Shown: positions 1 to 13,734, numbered from the stretch's first letter. The stretch: 32,500 bases of DNA from Burkholderiales bacterium (GCA_023511995.1 JAIMAL010000024.1:1-32500), one strand, 5' to 3'. Notes: generated by a model not told the origin, from the letters alone. Numbers and translations are program-made.

Positions 1-69
1 CGCCTGAACTGGAAAACACCTCATCAGGTATTTATGCAATCATACAGCCGCGTTGCACTTCGAGATTGA
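1..69 (+). mobile_element. 3' end of an IS30-family transposase (partial, runs off window start)
   Basis: The frame beginning at base 1 reads 22 codons and stops at TGA 67-69. The residues WKTPHQVF followed by RVALR and a stop resemble the C-terminal end of IS30-family DDE transposases, which is where those proteins usually finish. The right inverted repeat of such elements normally overlaps or directly follows the stop codon, so the element probably ends around 70-78, just where homology to an Mrr-like nuclease begins. Only the last codons are visible, and the family call rests on memory of the C-terminal motif. It could instead be a remnant with no complete element upstream. Confidence 0.55.
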
Positions 70-798
70 ATCCACCACTTCGAACCTGCCGGCCCCGATC
101 CTTTTTTCCACTGGCGAGCCGTGAAATGGGTTGGTGAAGCCATCCCCCGGGACCGCTTCGGTCAGGACCTCCTCTATTCCTTCGGAGCATTTATGACGAT
201 CTGCCGGATCCGGCGCAACAACGCCGAGGCCCGGCTTGCCGCCATGCGCGCTGCGGGGTGGCGGGCTGAGTCGGTGGCAAGCATGGTGTCCGGAGCTGAA
301 GCAGAGGAGGAATCAACAGACCTCGAAGAAGCAGCCAGGGACCAGATCGCCCGTCTCATCGGTATGCGATTCAAAGGCCACGGGCTGACCCGTCTGGTGG
401 AAGGCATTCTCAGGGCTCAAGGCTATGTCACCTACCGCAGCCCGGAAGGGGCCGATGGCGGCGTGGACATTTTGGCGGGGGCCGGTCCCTTGGGTTTTGG
501 TTCGCCGCGCCTGTGCGTGGAAGTCAAATCAGAGGCCGGGCAGATCGACAGGCCCACCGTTGACAAACTGCTGGGCGCCATGACCAAATTCGGCGCCCAG
601 GAAGGCTTGTTTGTGTCTTGGGGTGGTTTCAAGCGAAATGTTTACCAGGAGCTCGCCCCGAGCTTTTTCCGGCTGCGGCTCTGGACCTAGAAAGAGCTTC
701 TGAAGGCGCTTTTCGCGCATTATGACCCACTCGAGGATGACCTCAAGGCCGAGCTCCCTCTGAAGCGCATCTGGGTGGTCGCGGCCCAGGATGAGTGA
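70..798 (+). pseudogene. Mrr-like restriction endonuclease, 5'-truncated and interrupted by an amber codon
   Basis: Type IV-like Mrr endonucleases cut modified DNA with a PD-(D/E)xK fold. Coding similarity starts at HFEPAGPDPFFHWR (about 76-120), directly after the transposase stop, so the original start and N-terminus (perhaps 70-90 residues by memory of the family) are missing. The catalytic signature is visible: Asp codon 466-468 in GGVD, then Glu 520-522 and Lys 526-528 in EVK. The frame meets TAG at 688-690, yet continues in frame for 35 more sense codons to TGA 796-798, reading KELLKALFAHYD and then AELPLKRIW, which look like the normal family C-terminus. A GTG at 121 could still start a 189-residue product that keeps the catalytic residues, but two lesions make a decayed gene more likely. 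Confidence 0.75.
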
Positions 799-875
799 AT
801 AAGAAGGAGGCAAGCTCGCGTCTCGACGAGCTCTTTACTTCCCTCCAACACCGCGCCTTCCGGGGGGGGTTGTAG
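795..875 (+). pseudogene. Orphan 3' tail of a type I specificity subunit (hsdS) gene
   Basis: A short frame ending at TAG 873-875 reads LDELFTSLQHRAFRGGL. This matches the usual C-terminal helix of one class of HsdS proteins, which typically end SLQHRAFRGEL. It overlaps the end of the Mrr remnant by a few bases and nothing upstream resembles the rest of an hsdS, so the target-recognition domains have been lost. It differs from the C-terminus of the intact hsdS at 5572-6852, so it belongs to a different, older type I system. The 5' limit given is only where the frame becomes readable. Confidence 0.55.
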
Positions 876-974
876 GCATGCGCGGGGTCATTGCAATGTC
901 TGCCCTGGTCACAAGGCGCACTTCCGGCCTGGCGAACGACGTTGATCCCGGAGGGGTGTGCTGAGGCGGATGAA

Positions 975-1073
975 ATGAGCCAGTTCGCCTACCTCCAGCG
1001 CGAATGGCCGGCGGTGTTCGAGGCCGCCGCGAAGCTGCGGCAGGAGGTCGCCATTCCTCGTGCTTTCTGGTAG
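975..1073 (+). pseudogene. Fragment of the start of a DUF4145-type hsdR (first copy)
   Basis: ATG 975 opens a frame whose first 20 codons (975-1034) encode almost the same residues as the second copy at 2286-2345. I count 53 of 60 bases identical, with mostly synonymous changes and only two conservative amino-acid changes. After the AAAK residues the frames part, and this copy runs to TAG 1071-1073 through unrelated sequence. The residues match the N-terminal start of HsdR proteins that carry a DUF4145 domain. An AG-rich stretch just upstream could be its old ribosome-binding site. The fragment sits 99 bp after the orphan hsdS tail, as expected for an hsdS-hsdR order in the lost system. Confidence 0.65.
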
Positions 1074-1087
1074 GGAAATCGTTTGCA

Positions 1088-1120
1088 TTGCAATTATGGA
1101 ATCCGATGCCATAATTGCAA
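1088..1120 (+). promoter_or_regulatory. Palindromic promoter/operator of the ATPase gene
   Basis: TTGCAATTATGG (1088-1099) and CCATAATTGCAA (1109-1120) form a perfect 12-bp inverted repeat with a 9-bp spacer. The same bases give a sigma70-like promoter: TTGCAA (1088-1093), 16 bp, CATAAT (1110-1115). Transcription would then start at about 1121-1123, exactly at the ATG of the ATPase. That suggests a leaderless mRNA and a dimeric regulator binding over both promoter boxes. The repeat is seen directly; the promoter and operator roles are inferred. Confidence 0.55.
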
Positions 1121-1122
1121 GG

Positions 1123-2289
1123 ATGATTCCACGCCGACTCCAGTCCACGCTCACTGCCGCCCTCGCCGAGGTCCCGGCGGTTGCCCTGCTGGGGCCCCGC
1201 CAGGTGGGCAAGACCACGCTGGCGCTCACGGTGGCCGCCACCCGGCCATCGCTCTATCTCGATCTCGAATCCGAGGCCGACCGCGCCAAGCTTGCCGAGC
1301 CCGAGCTCTACCTCGCGCAGCATGCGGACAAGCTCGTGATCCTCGACGAGATCCAGCGCGCACCGCAGATATTCCAGACCCTGCGCGGCCTCATCGACAG
1401 CGGCCGGCGGCGCGGACAGGGTAAGGGCAGGTTCCTCATCCTGGGCTCGGCTTCGATCGATCTGCTCAAGCAGTCGAGCGAATCGCTCGCCGGGCGCATC
1501 CGCTACCTGGAGCTTGCCCCGCTCGATGCCGGCGAGGTTGGACGCGAGCGGCTGGACGCGCTCTGGCTGCGCGGCGGCTTTCCCGAAAGCCTACTCGCGG
1601 AGAGCGATGCGGCAAGCCTGCGCTGGCGCCTGGATTTCATCCGCACGTATCTCGAGCGCGACATCCCGCAGCTCGGACCGCGCATTCCGGCCGAAACGTT
1701 GAGGCGGCTGTGGACCATGCTGGCCCATGGCCAAGGGGGCCTGCTCAACGCCGCGGCGCTCGCTCGCTCGCTCGCCGTGGACGGCAAGACGGTCGCCCGC
1801 TACCTCGACCTGCTGGTGGACCTGCTGCTGGTGCGGCGGCTTGCGCCCTGGCATGGCAACGTGCGCAAACGCCTGGTGAAGTCGCCCAAGGTGTATGTGC
1901 GCGACAGCGGCCTGGTGCATGCGCTGCTCGGCATTGCCGATGGCGAGGCGCTGCTCGCCCATCCGGTGGCGGGTGCGAGCTGGGAGGGGTTGGCGATCGA
2001 GTCGCTGATCGCGGCTGCCCCTCAGGGCACGCAGGCGTATTTCTTCCGCACCTCGGCCGGCGCGGAGATCGACCTGCTGCTCCAGCGTCCCGGCGAGCGC
2101 CGGCCGTGGGCGATCGAGATCAAGCGCGGGCTGGCGCCGAAGATCGAGCGCGGTTTTCACGCCGCCTGCGAGACGGTCAAGCCGCTGAAGCGCTGTGTCG
2201 TCTATGGGGGCGGCGAGCGCTTCCCGCTGGCCGAGGGCGTGGAGGCGTTCCCGCTCGCCGAACTGTGTGCGGAGCTCGCGTCGCCATGA
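1123..2289 (+). CDS. AAA ATPase with DUF4143 C-terminal domain
   Basis: A 388-residue protein of the AAA_14/DUF4143 family, whose cellular role is unknown; these genes are frequent in defence and toxin regions. The N-terminal ATPase has Walker A GPRQVGKTT (residues 24-32), Walker B LVILDE (71-76) and a sensor-like LGSAS (108-112). The C-terminal half has the DUF4143 hallmarks YVRDSGLVHALLG and SWEGLAIESLI, then a nuclease-like EIDLLL...AIEIK pattern whose activity is unproven. I prefer ATG 1123 over an in-frame GTG at 1060 because the family starts at MIPRRLQ and the upstream codons run through the palindromic promoter. No proper ribosome-binding site precedes 1123, which fits leaderless translation. 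Its stop overlaps the second hsdR fragment by 4 bp (ATGA). Confidence 0.9.
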   Translation: MIPRRLQSTLTAALAEVPAVALLGPRQVGKTTLALTVAATRPSLYLDLESEADRAKLAEPELYLAQHADKLVILDEIQRAPQIFQTLRGLIDSGRRRGQGKGRFLILGSASIDLLKQSSESLAGRIRYLELAPLDAGEVGRERLDALWLRGGFPESLLAESDAASLRWRLDFIRTYLERDIPQLGPRIPAETLRRLWTMLAHGQGGLLNAAALARSLAVDGKTVARYLDLLVDLLLVRRLAPWHGNVRKRLVKSPKVYVRDSGLVHALLGIADGEALLAHPVAGASWEGLAIESLIAAAPQGTQAYFFRTSAGAEIDLLLQRPGERRPWAIEIKRGLAPKIERGFHAACETVKPLKRCVVYGGGERFPLAEGVEAFPLAELCAELASP

Positions 2290-2639
2290 GCCAGTTCGCC
2301 TTCCTCCAGCGCGAATGGCCCGCTATCTTCGAGGCCGCTGCGAAAGCCGAGGCGGCGGTACATGCCGATCCGCGCACGGCCTGCTTCTACGCCCGGCGCG
2401 CGCTGGAGCTGGCGGTGAACTGGGCCTACAAGCACGATGCGGCACTCAAGCTCCCGTACCAGGACAATCTCTGCGCGCTGATCCACGAACCGAGCTTCAA
2501 GCAGACGGCCGGCGAGGCGGTGTTCAGCAAGGCGCGGGTCATCAACACGCTCGGCAACCGCGCCGTGCACAGCCATCGCGCGGTGCCCGAGGCGGATGCG
2601 CTGGCGGCTTGCGGCGTGACCGGGCGGCCGGGCGGATGA
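2286..2639 (+). pseudogene. DUF4145-type hsdR, N-terminal fragment (second copy)
   Basis: ATG 2286 overlaps the ATPase stop and opens a 117-residue frame. It carries the N-terminal DUF4145-like domain of one HsdR class, with motifs DPRTACFYARRALELAVNW, LPYQDNL and GNRAVHSH. Intact relatives continue for hundreds of residues into nuclease and helicase domains. Here similarity stops after ADALAA (about 2610) and the frame closes at TGA 2637-2639, 40 bp before hsdM. No helicase part of this class is present, and the working HsdR at 8382-11525 belongs to another class. The fragment could still make a small folded domain, but it most likely marks a deleted system. Confidence 0.75.
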
Positions 2640-2679
2640 TTCCAAATCCCTGTTCGGCAATCGCGTGCGAGGAGACACG

Positions 2680-4254
<1,575 letters not shown>

Positions 4255-4324
4255 GCGCTGCGTTGCATATGGCCGCCAAATCGCTCCATCATAATAAACG
4301 CTCCGTTAACCAAGCGGCGCGCAA

Positions 4325-5517
4325 ATGGCCATAAATAACGCAACCGATAACAAGAGAACCCGCGCCGGGCGCTACGTGCGCCAGCCCGCGGGCTACCGAG
4401 CCTTCATTCCGGCGCCCCTGCCGCCCTGCCGCCGGACCCCCCGCTCGACCTCGGCGGCGTCTTGCGCGACAAGCTTTCCGCCGCCGACTACGCGCTCGGC
4501 CGGCTCGGTGGGGCGGTGCTCACGCTGCCCAACCCCGATCTGTTCGTCTTCATGTACGTGCGCAAGGAGGCCGTGCTCTCCAGCCAGATCGAGGGCACCC
4601 AGTCTTCGCTGCAGAACCTGCTGGCCGCCGAGGCGCAGCTTTTCGACCCGGACACGCCCAAGGATGTGAACGAGGTGGCCAACTACGTGCGGGCCATGAA
4701 TTACGGCTTGAGCCGACTGGCCGACCTGCCCGTTTCGGTGCGGCTGATCCGCGAAATCCACGCGCAGCTCATGCAGGGCGTGCGCGGCGGGCGCCTGCAA
4801 CCCGGAGAGCTGCGCACCACCCAGAACTGGATCGGCCCCGCCGGTTGCACCCTGGCCGACGCGACCTTCGTACCCCCGCCGCCGCACGAGGTGCCGCAGG
4901 CGCTTTCCGATCTGGAGCGCTTCCTGCACGACGGCGGTGGCCTGCCCCCGCTGGTGCAGGTGGGCCTCGCCCACGCCCAGTTCGAGACCATCCACCCCTT
5001 CCTGGACGGCAACGGCCGCATGCGGCGGCTCTTGATCGCCTTCCTGCTCACCGAAAAACGGCTGCTGTCCAAACCTGTGCTCTACCTTTCCCACTACTTC
5101 AAGCAGCGCCGCAGCGAATATTACGAACGCCTGCAGGCCGTGCGCGACGCCGGCGACTGGGAGGGGTGGCTCGCGTTCTTTCTCGACGGCGTGATCGAGG
5201 TCAGCCAGCAGGCCACCCATACCGCCGCCGCGATCCTGCGCATGCGCGAGGACTACCGCGCCCGCATCACCGAGCATCTGGGCCGCGCCGCCGCCAACGG
5301 CCAGCGCGTGATGGACCGCCTGTTCGACCACCCCATCGTTTCGGTGGCCACCGTGCGCGAATGGCTGGGGCTCACCCCGGCCGGGGCCAACCAGATCGTC
5401 GCGAGGCTGGAAACCATCGGCCTCCTGCGCGAGATCACCGGCTACGCCCGCAACCGGCGCTTCCGCTTCGAGCCGTATGTGCGGCTGTTCGAGGAGACGG
5501 AAGAGGCGGCGGTATGA
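4325..5517 (+). pseudogene. fic: Fic-family AMPylase, frameshifted by an 8-bp tandem duplication
   Basis: Fic proteins transfer AMP from ATP to Ser, Thr or Tyr of target proteins. ATG 4325 gives a typical N-terminus (AGRYVRQPAGYRAFIPAPLPP), but the frame is lost at a duplicated CCTGCCGC (4417-4432). The rest continues in another frame from about 4433 as DPPLDLGG. Removing one 8-bp unit would restore a 394-residue protein. The remainder is well kept: inhibitory-helix motif SSQIEG (Glu codon 4591-4593), active site HPFLDGNGRMRR (4993-5028), and a C-terminal winged-helix-like region (about 5310-5500). A TTG at 4462 could start a shorter 351-residue product. The gene lies between hsdM and hsdS, as Fic genes often do in type I operons, and its stop overlaps the next ATG. 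It may be switched off, phase-variable, or an assembly error. Confidence 0.85.
4416..4433 (+). repeat. 8-bp tandem duplication inside fic
   Basis: The unit CCTGCCGC occurs twice head to tail at 4417-4424 and 4425-4432, and one further matching base on each side makes an 18-bp period-8 tract. Eight is not a multiple of three, so gain or loss of one unit shifts the reading frame of fic. Slipped-strand mispairing would be a simple route between the ON and OFF states. Confidence 0.9.
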
Positions 5518-5571
5518 CCAAGGCAGCGCGGCGGGATACAGCGATTGAGGCGAAGCTGAAGGAGGTTGGGT

Positions 5572-5582
<11 letters not shown>
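5514..5582 (+). CDS. 22-residue mini-ORF coupling fic to hsdS (hypothetical)
   Basis: ATG 5514 overlaps the fic stop (ATGA), and the frame ends at TGA 5580-5582, so it overlaps the hsdS start at 5572 in a different frame. The peptide is lysine- and alanine-rich (begins MTKAARRD, ends VGYGG) and I do not recognise it. Its codons contain the AAGGAGG ribosome-binding site of hsdS. A translational-coupling leader is one possible role. A chance frame or the remnant of a lost gene start is equally possible. Confidence 0.3.
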
Positions 5583-6848
<1,266 letters not shown>

Positions 6849-6852
<4 letters not shown>

Positions 6853-7706
6853 ATAGCCAGGGCTTTTCGGTACGCATCTTCATACCGTCCGGTAATCCCG
6901 ACGGCTTGCGTATCATTGAAAAATCAAACTGGATCGGTCAGGGCTTATTTTTCCCACGTGCACTGTTCCCTGAGGCGCGCCAGCGGGATGAATTGAAACG
7001 CACGGGCGTGTATGTGCTATGGGGACCTGGAGAATCGGGGCAGCTTCTGCGGATCTACGTCGGTGAAGGCGATTCCGTTCTATCACGTTTAGACCAACAC
7101 GCCAAGCAGAAAGACTTCTGGACCCACGCGGTCGTCTTCACCAGCAAGGATCAGAATCTTAACAAAGCGCATGTGAAGTACCTTGAAGCGCGCCTTGTGC
7201 AGTTGGCCGCAGACGCCAAGCGGGCTGAACTCGACAACGGCAACATCCCACAGCTTTCCACCCTTTCGGAAGCGGACAAAGCAGATGCCGAAGCGTTCCT
7301 CCAGGATATGCTGTTGTGCCTGCCGCTCCTCGGCCTAAACGTCTTCGAGAAAGCAAAGGCGCCCGGCAAAAAGTCGCGCGACCTGATACTAAGAGGCAAG
7401 GGCATAGAGGCTAGTGGGCAGGACACTGCCGAAGGGTTTGTGGTGCGCGTGGGATCTCTCGCGGCCAAGGATGAGGCCCCCTCGATCCACGACTACCTTA
7501 AAGAGCTACGACGAGCGCTATTGGCTCAAGGGATCTTTGTGGATGAAGGCACGCACTACCGGTTGACCCAAGACTACACCTTCAACTCGCCCTCTACGGC
7601 TGCGGGTGTGCTGCTGGGCCGATCCGCAAATGGCCGCGCAGAATGGAAAGACGCGCAGGGCCGCACGCTCAAAGAGATTCAAGAGGCTGAATCTGGAGAG
7701 CCATGA
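6849..7706 (+). CDS. GIY-YIG nuclease-family protein with DUF4357 domain
   Basis: A 285-residue protein. The N-terminal part carries a GIY-YIG-like core: GVYVLWG (53-59) paired with IYVGEG (69-74), a downstream Arg (80) and a Glu in YLEARL (113) that could serve catalysis. The C-terminus (about 225-280) fits DUF4357, with FNSPSTAAGVLLGRSANG. Proteins of this layout often sit next to hsdS in type I loci, but their task there is not established. They may be extra DNA-cleaving or regulatory parts. ATG 6849 overlaps the hsdS stop by 4 bp, so an upstream in-frame extension inside hsdS is rejected. Base composition is less GC-rich than hsdM or hsdR. Its own stop overlaps the ATG of the hsdS tail fragment. 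Confidence 0.85.
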
Positions 7707-7837
7707 GCACATTAGCCAACCCCGCCTCCGTAACCTCCGCTCACGCCGCGTTGCGCGACACCCTGCTGCCCAAGCTCATCTCCGGCGAATTGCGGGTGAA
7801 AGACGCCGAGGCGTTCCTGAAAGAGCGCGGATTGTGA
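7703..7837 (+). pseudogene. Orphan hsdS 3' tail (44 codons)
   Basis: ATG 7703 overlaps the GIY-YIG stop. After 15 unrelated codons the frame reads ALRDTLLPKLISGELRVKDA and then FLKERGL before TGA 7835-7837, closely matching the C-terminus of the intact hsdS (ALRDALLPKLIRGEIRVKDA...FLKERGL, ending 6852). Many codons differ synonymously, so this is not a fresh duplication. It is more likely the left-over end of an earlier hsdS allele displaced when the present hsdS plus GIY-YIG gene arrived. It may be translated as a short peptide, since overlaps on both sides keep it in the operon. Confidence 0.75.
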
Positions 7838-8381
7838 AAGCCGATAACCAGGTCGTGATTTACGAGGGCAGCGAGGCGCGCGTCGAGGTGCGCCTCGAGC
7901 GCGAAAGCGTCTGGCTGAGCCTTCAGCAGCTGGCGGAGCTTTTCGGGCGCGACAAGTCGGTGATCTCGCGCCACCTGAAGGCGATCTTCGCCAGCGGCGA
8001 GCTGGAGCGTGCAGCAACCGTTGCAAAAAATGCAACAGTTCAGCGAGAGGGCGAACGCGAGGTGGTGCGGGAGATCGAATACTACAACCTGGACGCCATC
8101 ATCTCGGTCGGTTACCGGGTGAACTCCACGCGCGCCACGCGCTTCCGCCAGTGGGCCACGCGGGTGCTGCGCGAGCACCTCACCCGTGGGTTTTCGCTCG
8201 ACCGCCAGCGCTTCGAGGAGAACGCCGCCGAACTGGAAGCCGCATTGCAGCTCGTGAAAAAAGCCGCCGCCGGCGAGGCGCTCACCGCCGATCAGGGGCG
8301 CGGGCTGGTGGCCGAATCGGATGCCAAGAACAAGGACATGATGATCCGCCTGGTGATGAACATGCTCGCGGGGCCACAGTC

Positions 8382-8385
<4 letters not shown>
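7834..8385 (+). pseudogene. RhuM-family protein gene with an apparent internal deletion of its Fic-like core
   Basis: The GTG start at 7834 overlaps the preceding stop (GTGA) and gives 183 residues. Residues 1 to about 155 match the N-terminal RhuM domain ([46 protein letters not shown]). After TADQGRGLV the sequence jumps to [21 protein letters not shown], which I recognise as the extreme C-terminus of RhuM-Fic fusion proteins of roughly 330 residues. The central part, including the expected HPFxDGNKR motif, is absent. The frame is kept, so a shortened DNA-binding-like protein could be made. The role of RhuM proteins is uncertain; they are frequent companions of type I systems. The deletion rests on recalled family architecture. 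Confidence 0.7.
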
Positions 8386-11525
<3,140 letters not shown>

Positions 11526-11553
11526 CAGCGCCCCCCGGTAAGGCCACACCAGC

Positions 11554-12894
11554 CTAGCGTCGCCGGCGCCACCAGATGATGCCGCCGGCGGTGAAGAAGG
11601 CGACGGGCAGCAGGATGAGGAAGCCCAGCGCGATGGCCACACTCAGGCGGCGGTCGAGGCGGGTTTCCGCATCGCGGGTGGGCCGGGGCTGGATGCTGAT
11701 GAGGTTCTCGTCGCCGGCAAGCCAGTTCACCATGTTGATGCCCAGGTCCAGGTTGCCCCCATTGCCGAGGAACTGGTTGGCGAGGAAAGCACCGCTGCCC
11801 ACCACGATCACGCGCTGGCTGCGGTCGTTGACCGTGCGCTCCATGGCGAGGGCGACGGTGACGGGGCCGCGGGTGTCGCGGTCCGGGTCGTAGCGCAGTT
11901 CCCCTTCCAGCTTGCCGGTTTCCACCCAGCCGCGGGGCGCCACTTCGATGAGGGGCGTGACCCGCCAGTCGCCCTGCCGTTCCGCCGCATGCATGGGGCG
12001 GGCGAAGGGGAAGACGGTGATGAGGTCGAACTGCCCCAGTACCGGATGCTGCGCGTACTGGGCGCCGAGGGCCAGGGTGGCGGGCGCGTTGAGACTGCTG
12101 GCCGCCGGGTCCACCACCACGCCGGGGGGCAGCACAAGGCCCAGATCCTCGGTGAGCGGTTGCAGGCCATGCAAGGGTTCCGGGTCGATGAGCCAGAGGA
12201 GGTTGCCGCCGCGTTGGAGCCAGGCGCGCAGTTTCTCCACTTCCGCGGGCAGCAGGTCCACCCGCGGACCGGCGATCACGACAAGGGCGGCGTTGGCGGG
12301 CACTTCCTGGGCGAGGCTCAGCCGTAAGGGGCTGATGCGAAAGCCCCGCCGCCCAAGCTGCGCGCCGAACTCGCCCAGATCGAAATTGGCGCTGCCGTCC
12401 AGCTTGCGCTCGCCATGGCCGTCCAGGTACATGACCAGCCGTTCCGTTCCGCGCTTAAGCCGCATGAGCAGATTGGTGAGGGACGATTCGTTGAGGGTGG
12501 TGAGGTGTTCGCTGCGGCCACCGTATTCCACCACCAGCTCACCTTCCATCTGAATGCCGGCGGCGCGGGCGAGCTGGGGCTCGGTGTTGGGGTCCACGAA
12601 GCGCAGGGAAAGATCCTTCTTGACCCGCTGGTAGGGGGCGAGGAAGGCGCGGATGTTGCGCGCGATGTCCCCATCCGGCGCCGCATAGGCGGTGATATGC
12701 ACCGGCCCGTCGAGCTTGGCGAGCAGAGCTTGGCTGCCGGGGCTTAAGCTGTTGCGTGCATTGAGCGTCCAATCCCAGCTCGTGTGGTATTGGCGCGTGA
12801 GGGCGGCGATCAGCCCCAGAAGCGCCAAAAGAAGCACGATGAACACCCAGTGGTGGAAGGCGAGGACGAGGCGGGTCTTGCGGTCGAGTTTCAT
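11554..12894 (-). CDS. GldG-like ABC-exporter auxiliary membrane protein
   Basis: A 446-residue protein of the family described as ABC-type uncharacterised transport system auxiliary component (GldG type). It has an N-terminal membrane helix (about 15-35, FIVLLLALLGLIAAL), a large extracytoplasmic domain and a second helix near the C-terminus (about 418-440) followed by an Arg-rich end (WWRRRR). The outer domain contains the family pattern TERLVMYLDGHGERKL and the glutamine amidotransferase-like stretch RAWLQRGGNLLWLIDPEP. It begins 3 bp after the permease stop and is the last gene of the trio. In Bacteroidetes the homologue takes part in gliding motility; in proteobacteria the exported substrate is unknown. 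Confidence 0.88.
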   Translation of the reverse strand: MKLDRKTRLVLAFHHWVFIVLLLALLGLIAALTRQYHTSWDWTLNARNSLSPGSQALLAKLDGPVHITAYAAPDGDIARNIRAFLAPYQRVKKDLSLRFVDPNTEPQLARAAGIQMEGELVVEYGGRSEHLTTLNESSLTNLLMRLKRGTERLVMYLDGHGERKLDGSANFDLGEFGAQLGRRGFRISPLRLSLAQEVPANAALVVIAGPRVDLLPAEVEKLRAWLQRGGNLLWLIDPEPLHGLQPLTEDLGLVLPPGVVVDPAASSLNAPATLALGAQYAQHPVLGQFDLITVFPFARPMHAAERQGDWRVTPLIEVAPRGWVETGKLEGELRYDPDRDTRGPVTVALAMERTVNDRSQRVIVVGSGAFLANQFLGNGGNLDLGINMVNWLAGDENLISIQPRPTRDAETRLDRRLSVAIALGFLILLPVAFFTAGGIIWWRRRR

Positions 12895-12897
12895 GGC

Positions 12898-13641
12898 TCA
12901 TCCCTGCACACGCCGGGCATCGAGGCGGCGGATGGTGAGGAGCAGGAAAAGAAGGGTGAAGAGCAGAAAATAGGCGAGGTCGCGGGTGTCCACGAGACCC
13001 CGGTTGAAGCCGTCGAAATGGCGCATGAGGGAGAGATATCCCGAAAGCGCCTGGGGGTCGGCGGCTGCCGCGTCGAGCAGCCACAGGAAGAGCAGGGCGC
13101 CGAAGGCACCAAAGGCCGCCACCACTCCCTGCTGGGTGAGGCTGGAAATGAAAAGGGCCGCCGCGGCAAAGGCAGCGATGAGGAGCAAAAGCCCGAGGAC
13201 GTTGGCGGCGATGAGGCCCCAGTCCAGCGGGCCACCCAGGGCCAGCGAGGCGGCCATGGTGAGGAGCAACAGCACGCCGATGGACAGAAACGCCAACAGA
13301 CCGACGAATTTGCCCAGGACGATTTCGGTGAGGGACACCGGCGCGGTGAGGAGCAGCGCCAGCGTTTGCTGACGGTACTCGTCGGCGAAAAGGCGCATGC
13401 TGAGGAGAGGCACCGCCATCAGGAGCACGATGGTGGCAAAGCCGAAGGTAGTGGCCACCACCACCTCGGTGATGCCCGGCGGGTTGGCAAGCTGCCGAAG
13501 TCGCGCCAGGTTTTCCAGATATTGCTCGAGCTGGAAGAGGAAAACCCAGGCGAAAATGAGCTGCATCACCCCCAGCACCACCCAGGCAAGCGGCGAGGCG
13601 AAGAGGATTTTCAGTTCCTTGCGGGCAAGGGTGAGGATCAT
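12898..13641 (-). CDS. ABC-2 type exporter permease (GldF-like)
   Basis: A permease of about 247 residues with six hydrophobic segments. The family start is MILTLARKELKILFASP, so I place the start at ATG 13641. In-frame ATGs at 13653 and 13722 would add 4 or 27 residues, and none has a clear ribosome-binding site. The conserved cytoplasmic segment LFADEYRQQTLALLLTAPV contacts the ATPase in ABC-2 exporters. It lies about 93 bp downstream of the ATPase gene (or 12 bp if 13722 is used) and 3 bp ahead of the GldG-like gene, so the three are almost certainly one transcript. Confidence 0.87.
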   Translation of the reverse strand: MILTLARKELKILFASPLAWVVLGVMQLIFAWVFLFQLEQYLENLARLRQLANPPGITEVVVATTFGFATIVLLMAVPLLSMRLFADEYRQQTLALLLTAPVSLTEIVLGKFVGLLAFLSIGVLLLLTMAASLALGGPLDWGLIAANVLGLLLLIAAFAAAALFISSLTQQGVVAAFGAFGALLFLWLLDAAAADPQALSGYLSLMRHFDGFNRGLVDTRDLAYFLLFTLLFLLLTIRRLDARRVQG

Positions 13642-13734
13642 GGAAGTTGGCATTCCGGTTGCATCAGTGACTTCTTTCCGCGAGCTGAATCCCTCTGCAG
13701 TCGAGGAAAAGCCGCGGCGCATGCTGGCAGAAGT

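Noticed and set aside
878-964. 28-codon frame between the hsdS tail and the first hsdR fragment
   Set aside because: Short, no recognised motif and no ribosome-binding site; probably chance or unreadable remnant.
4255-4324. TTGCAT and CATAAT boxes in the gap before fic as a promoter
   Set aside because: The spacing is 21 bp, too long for a convincing sigma70 promoter.
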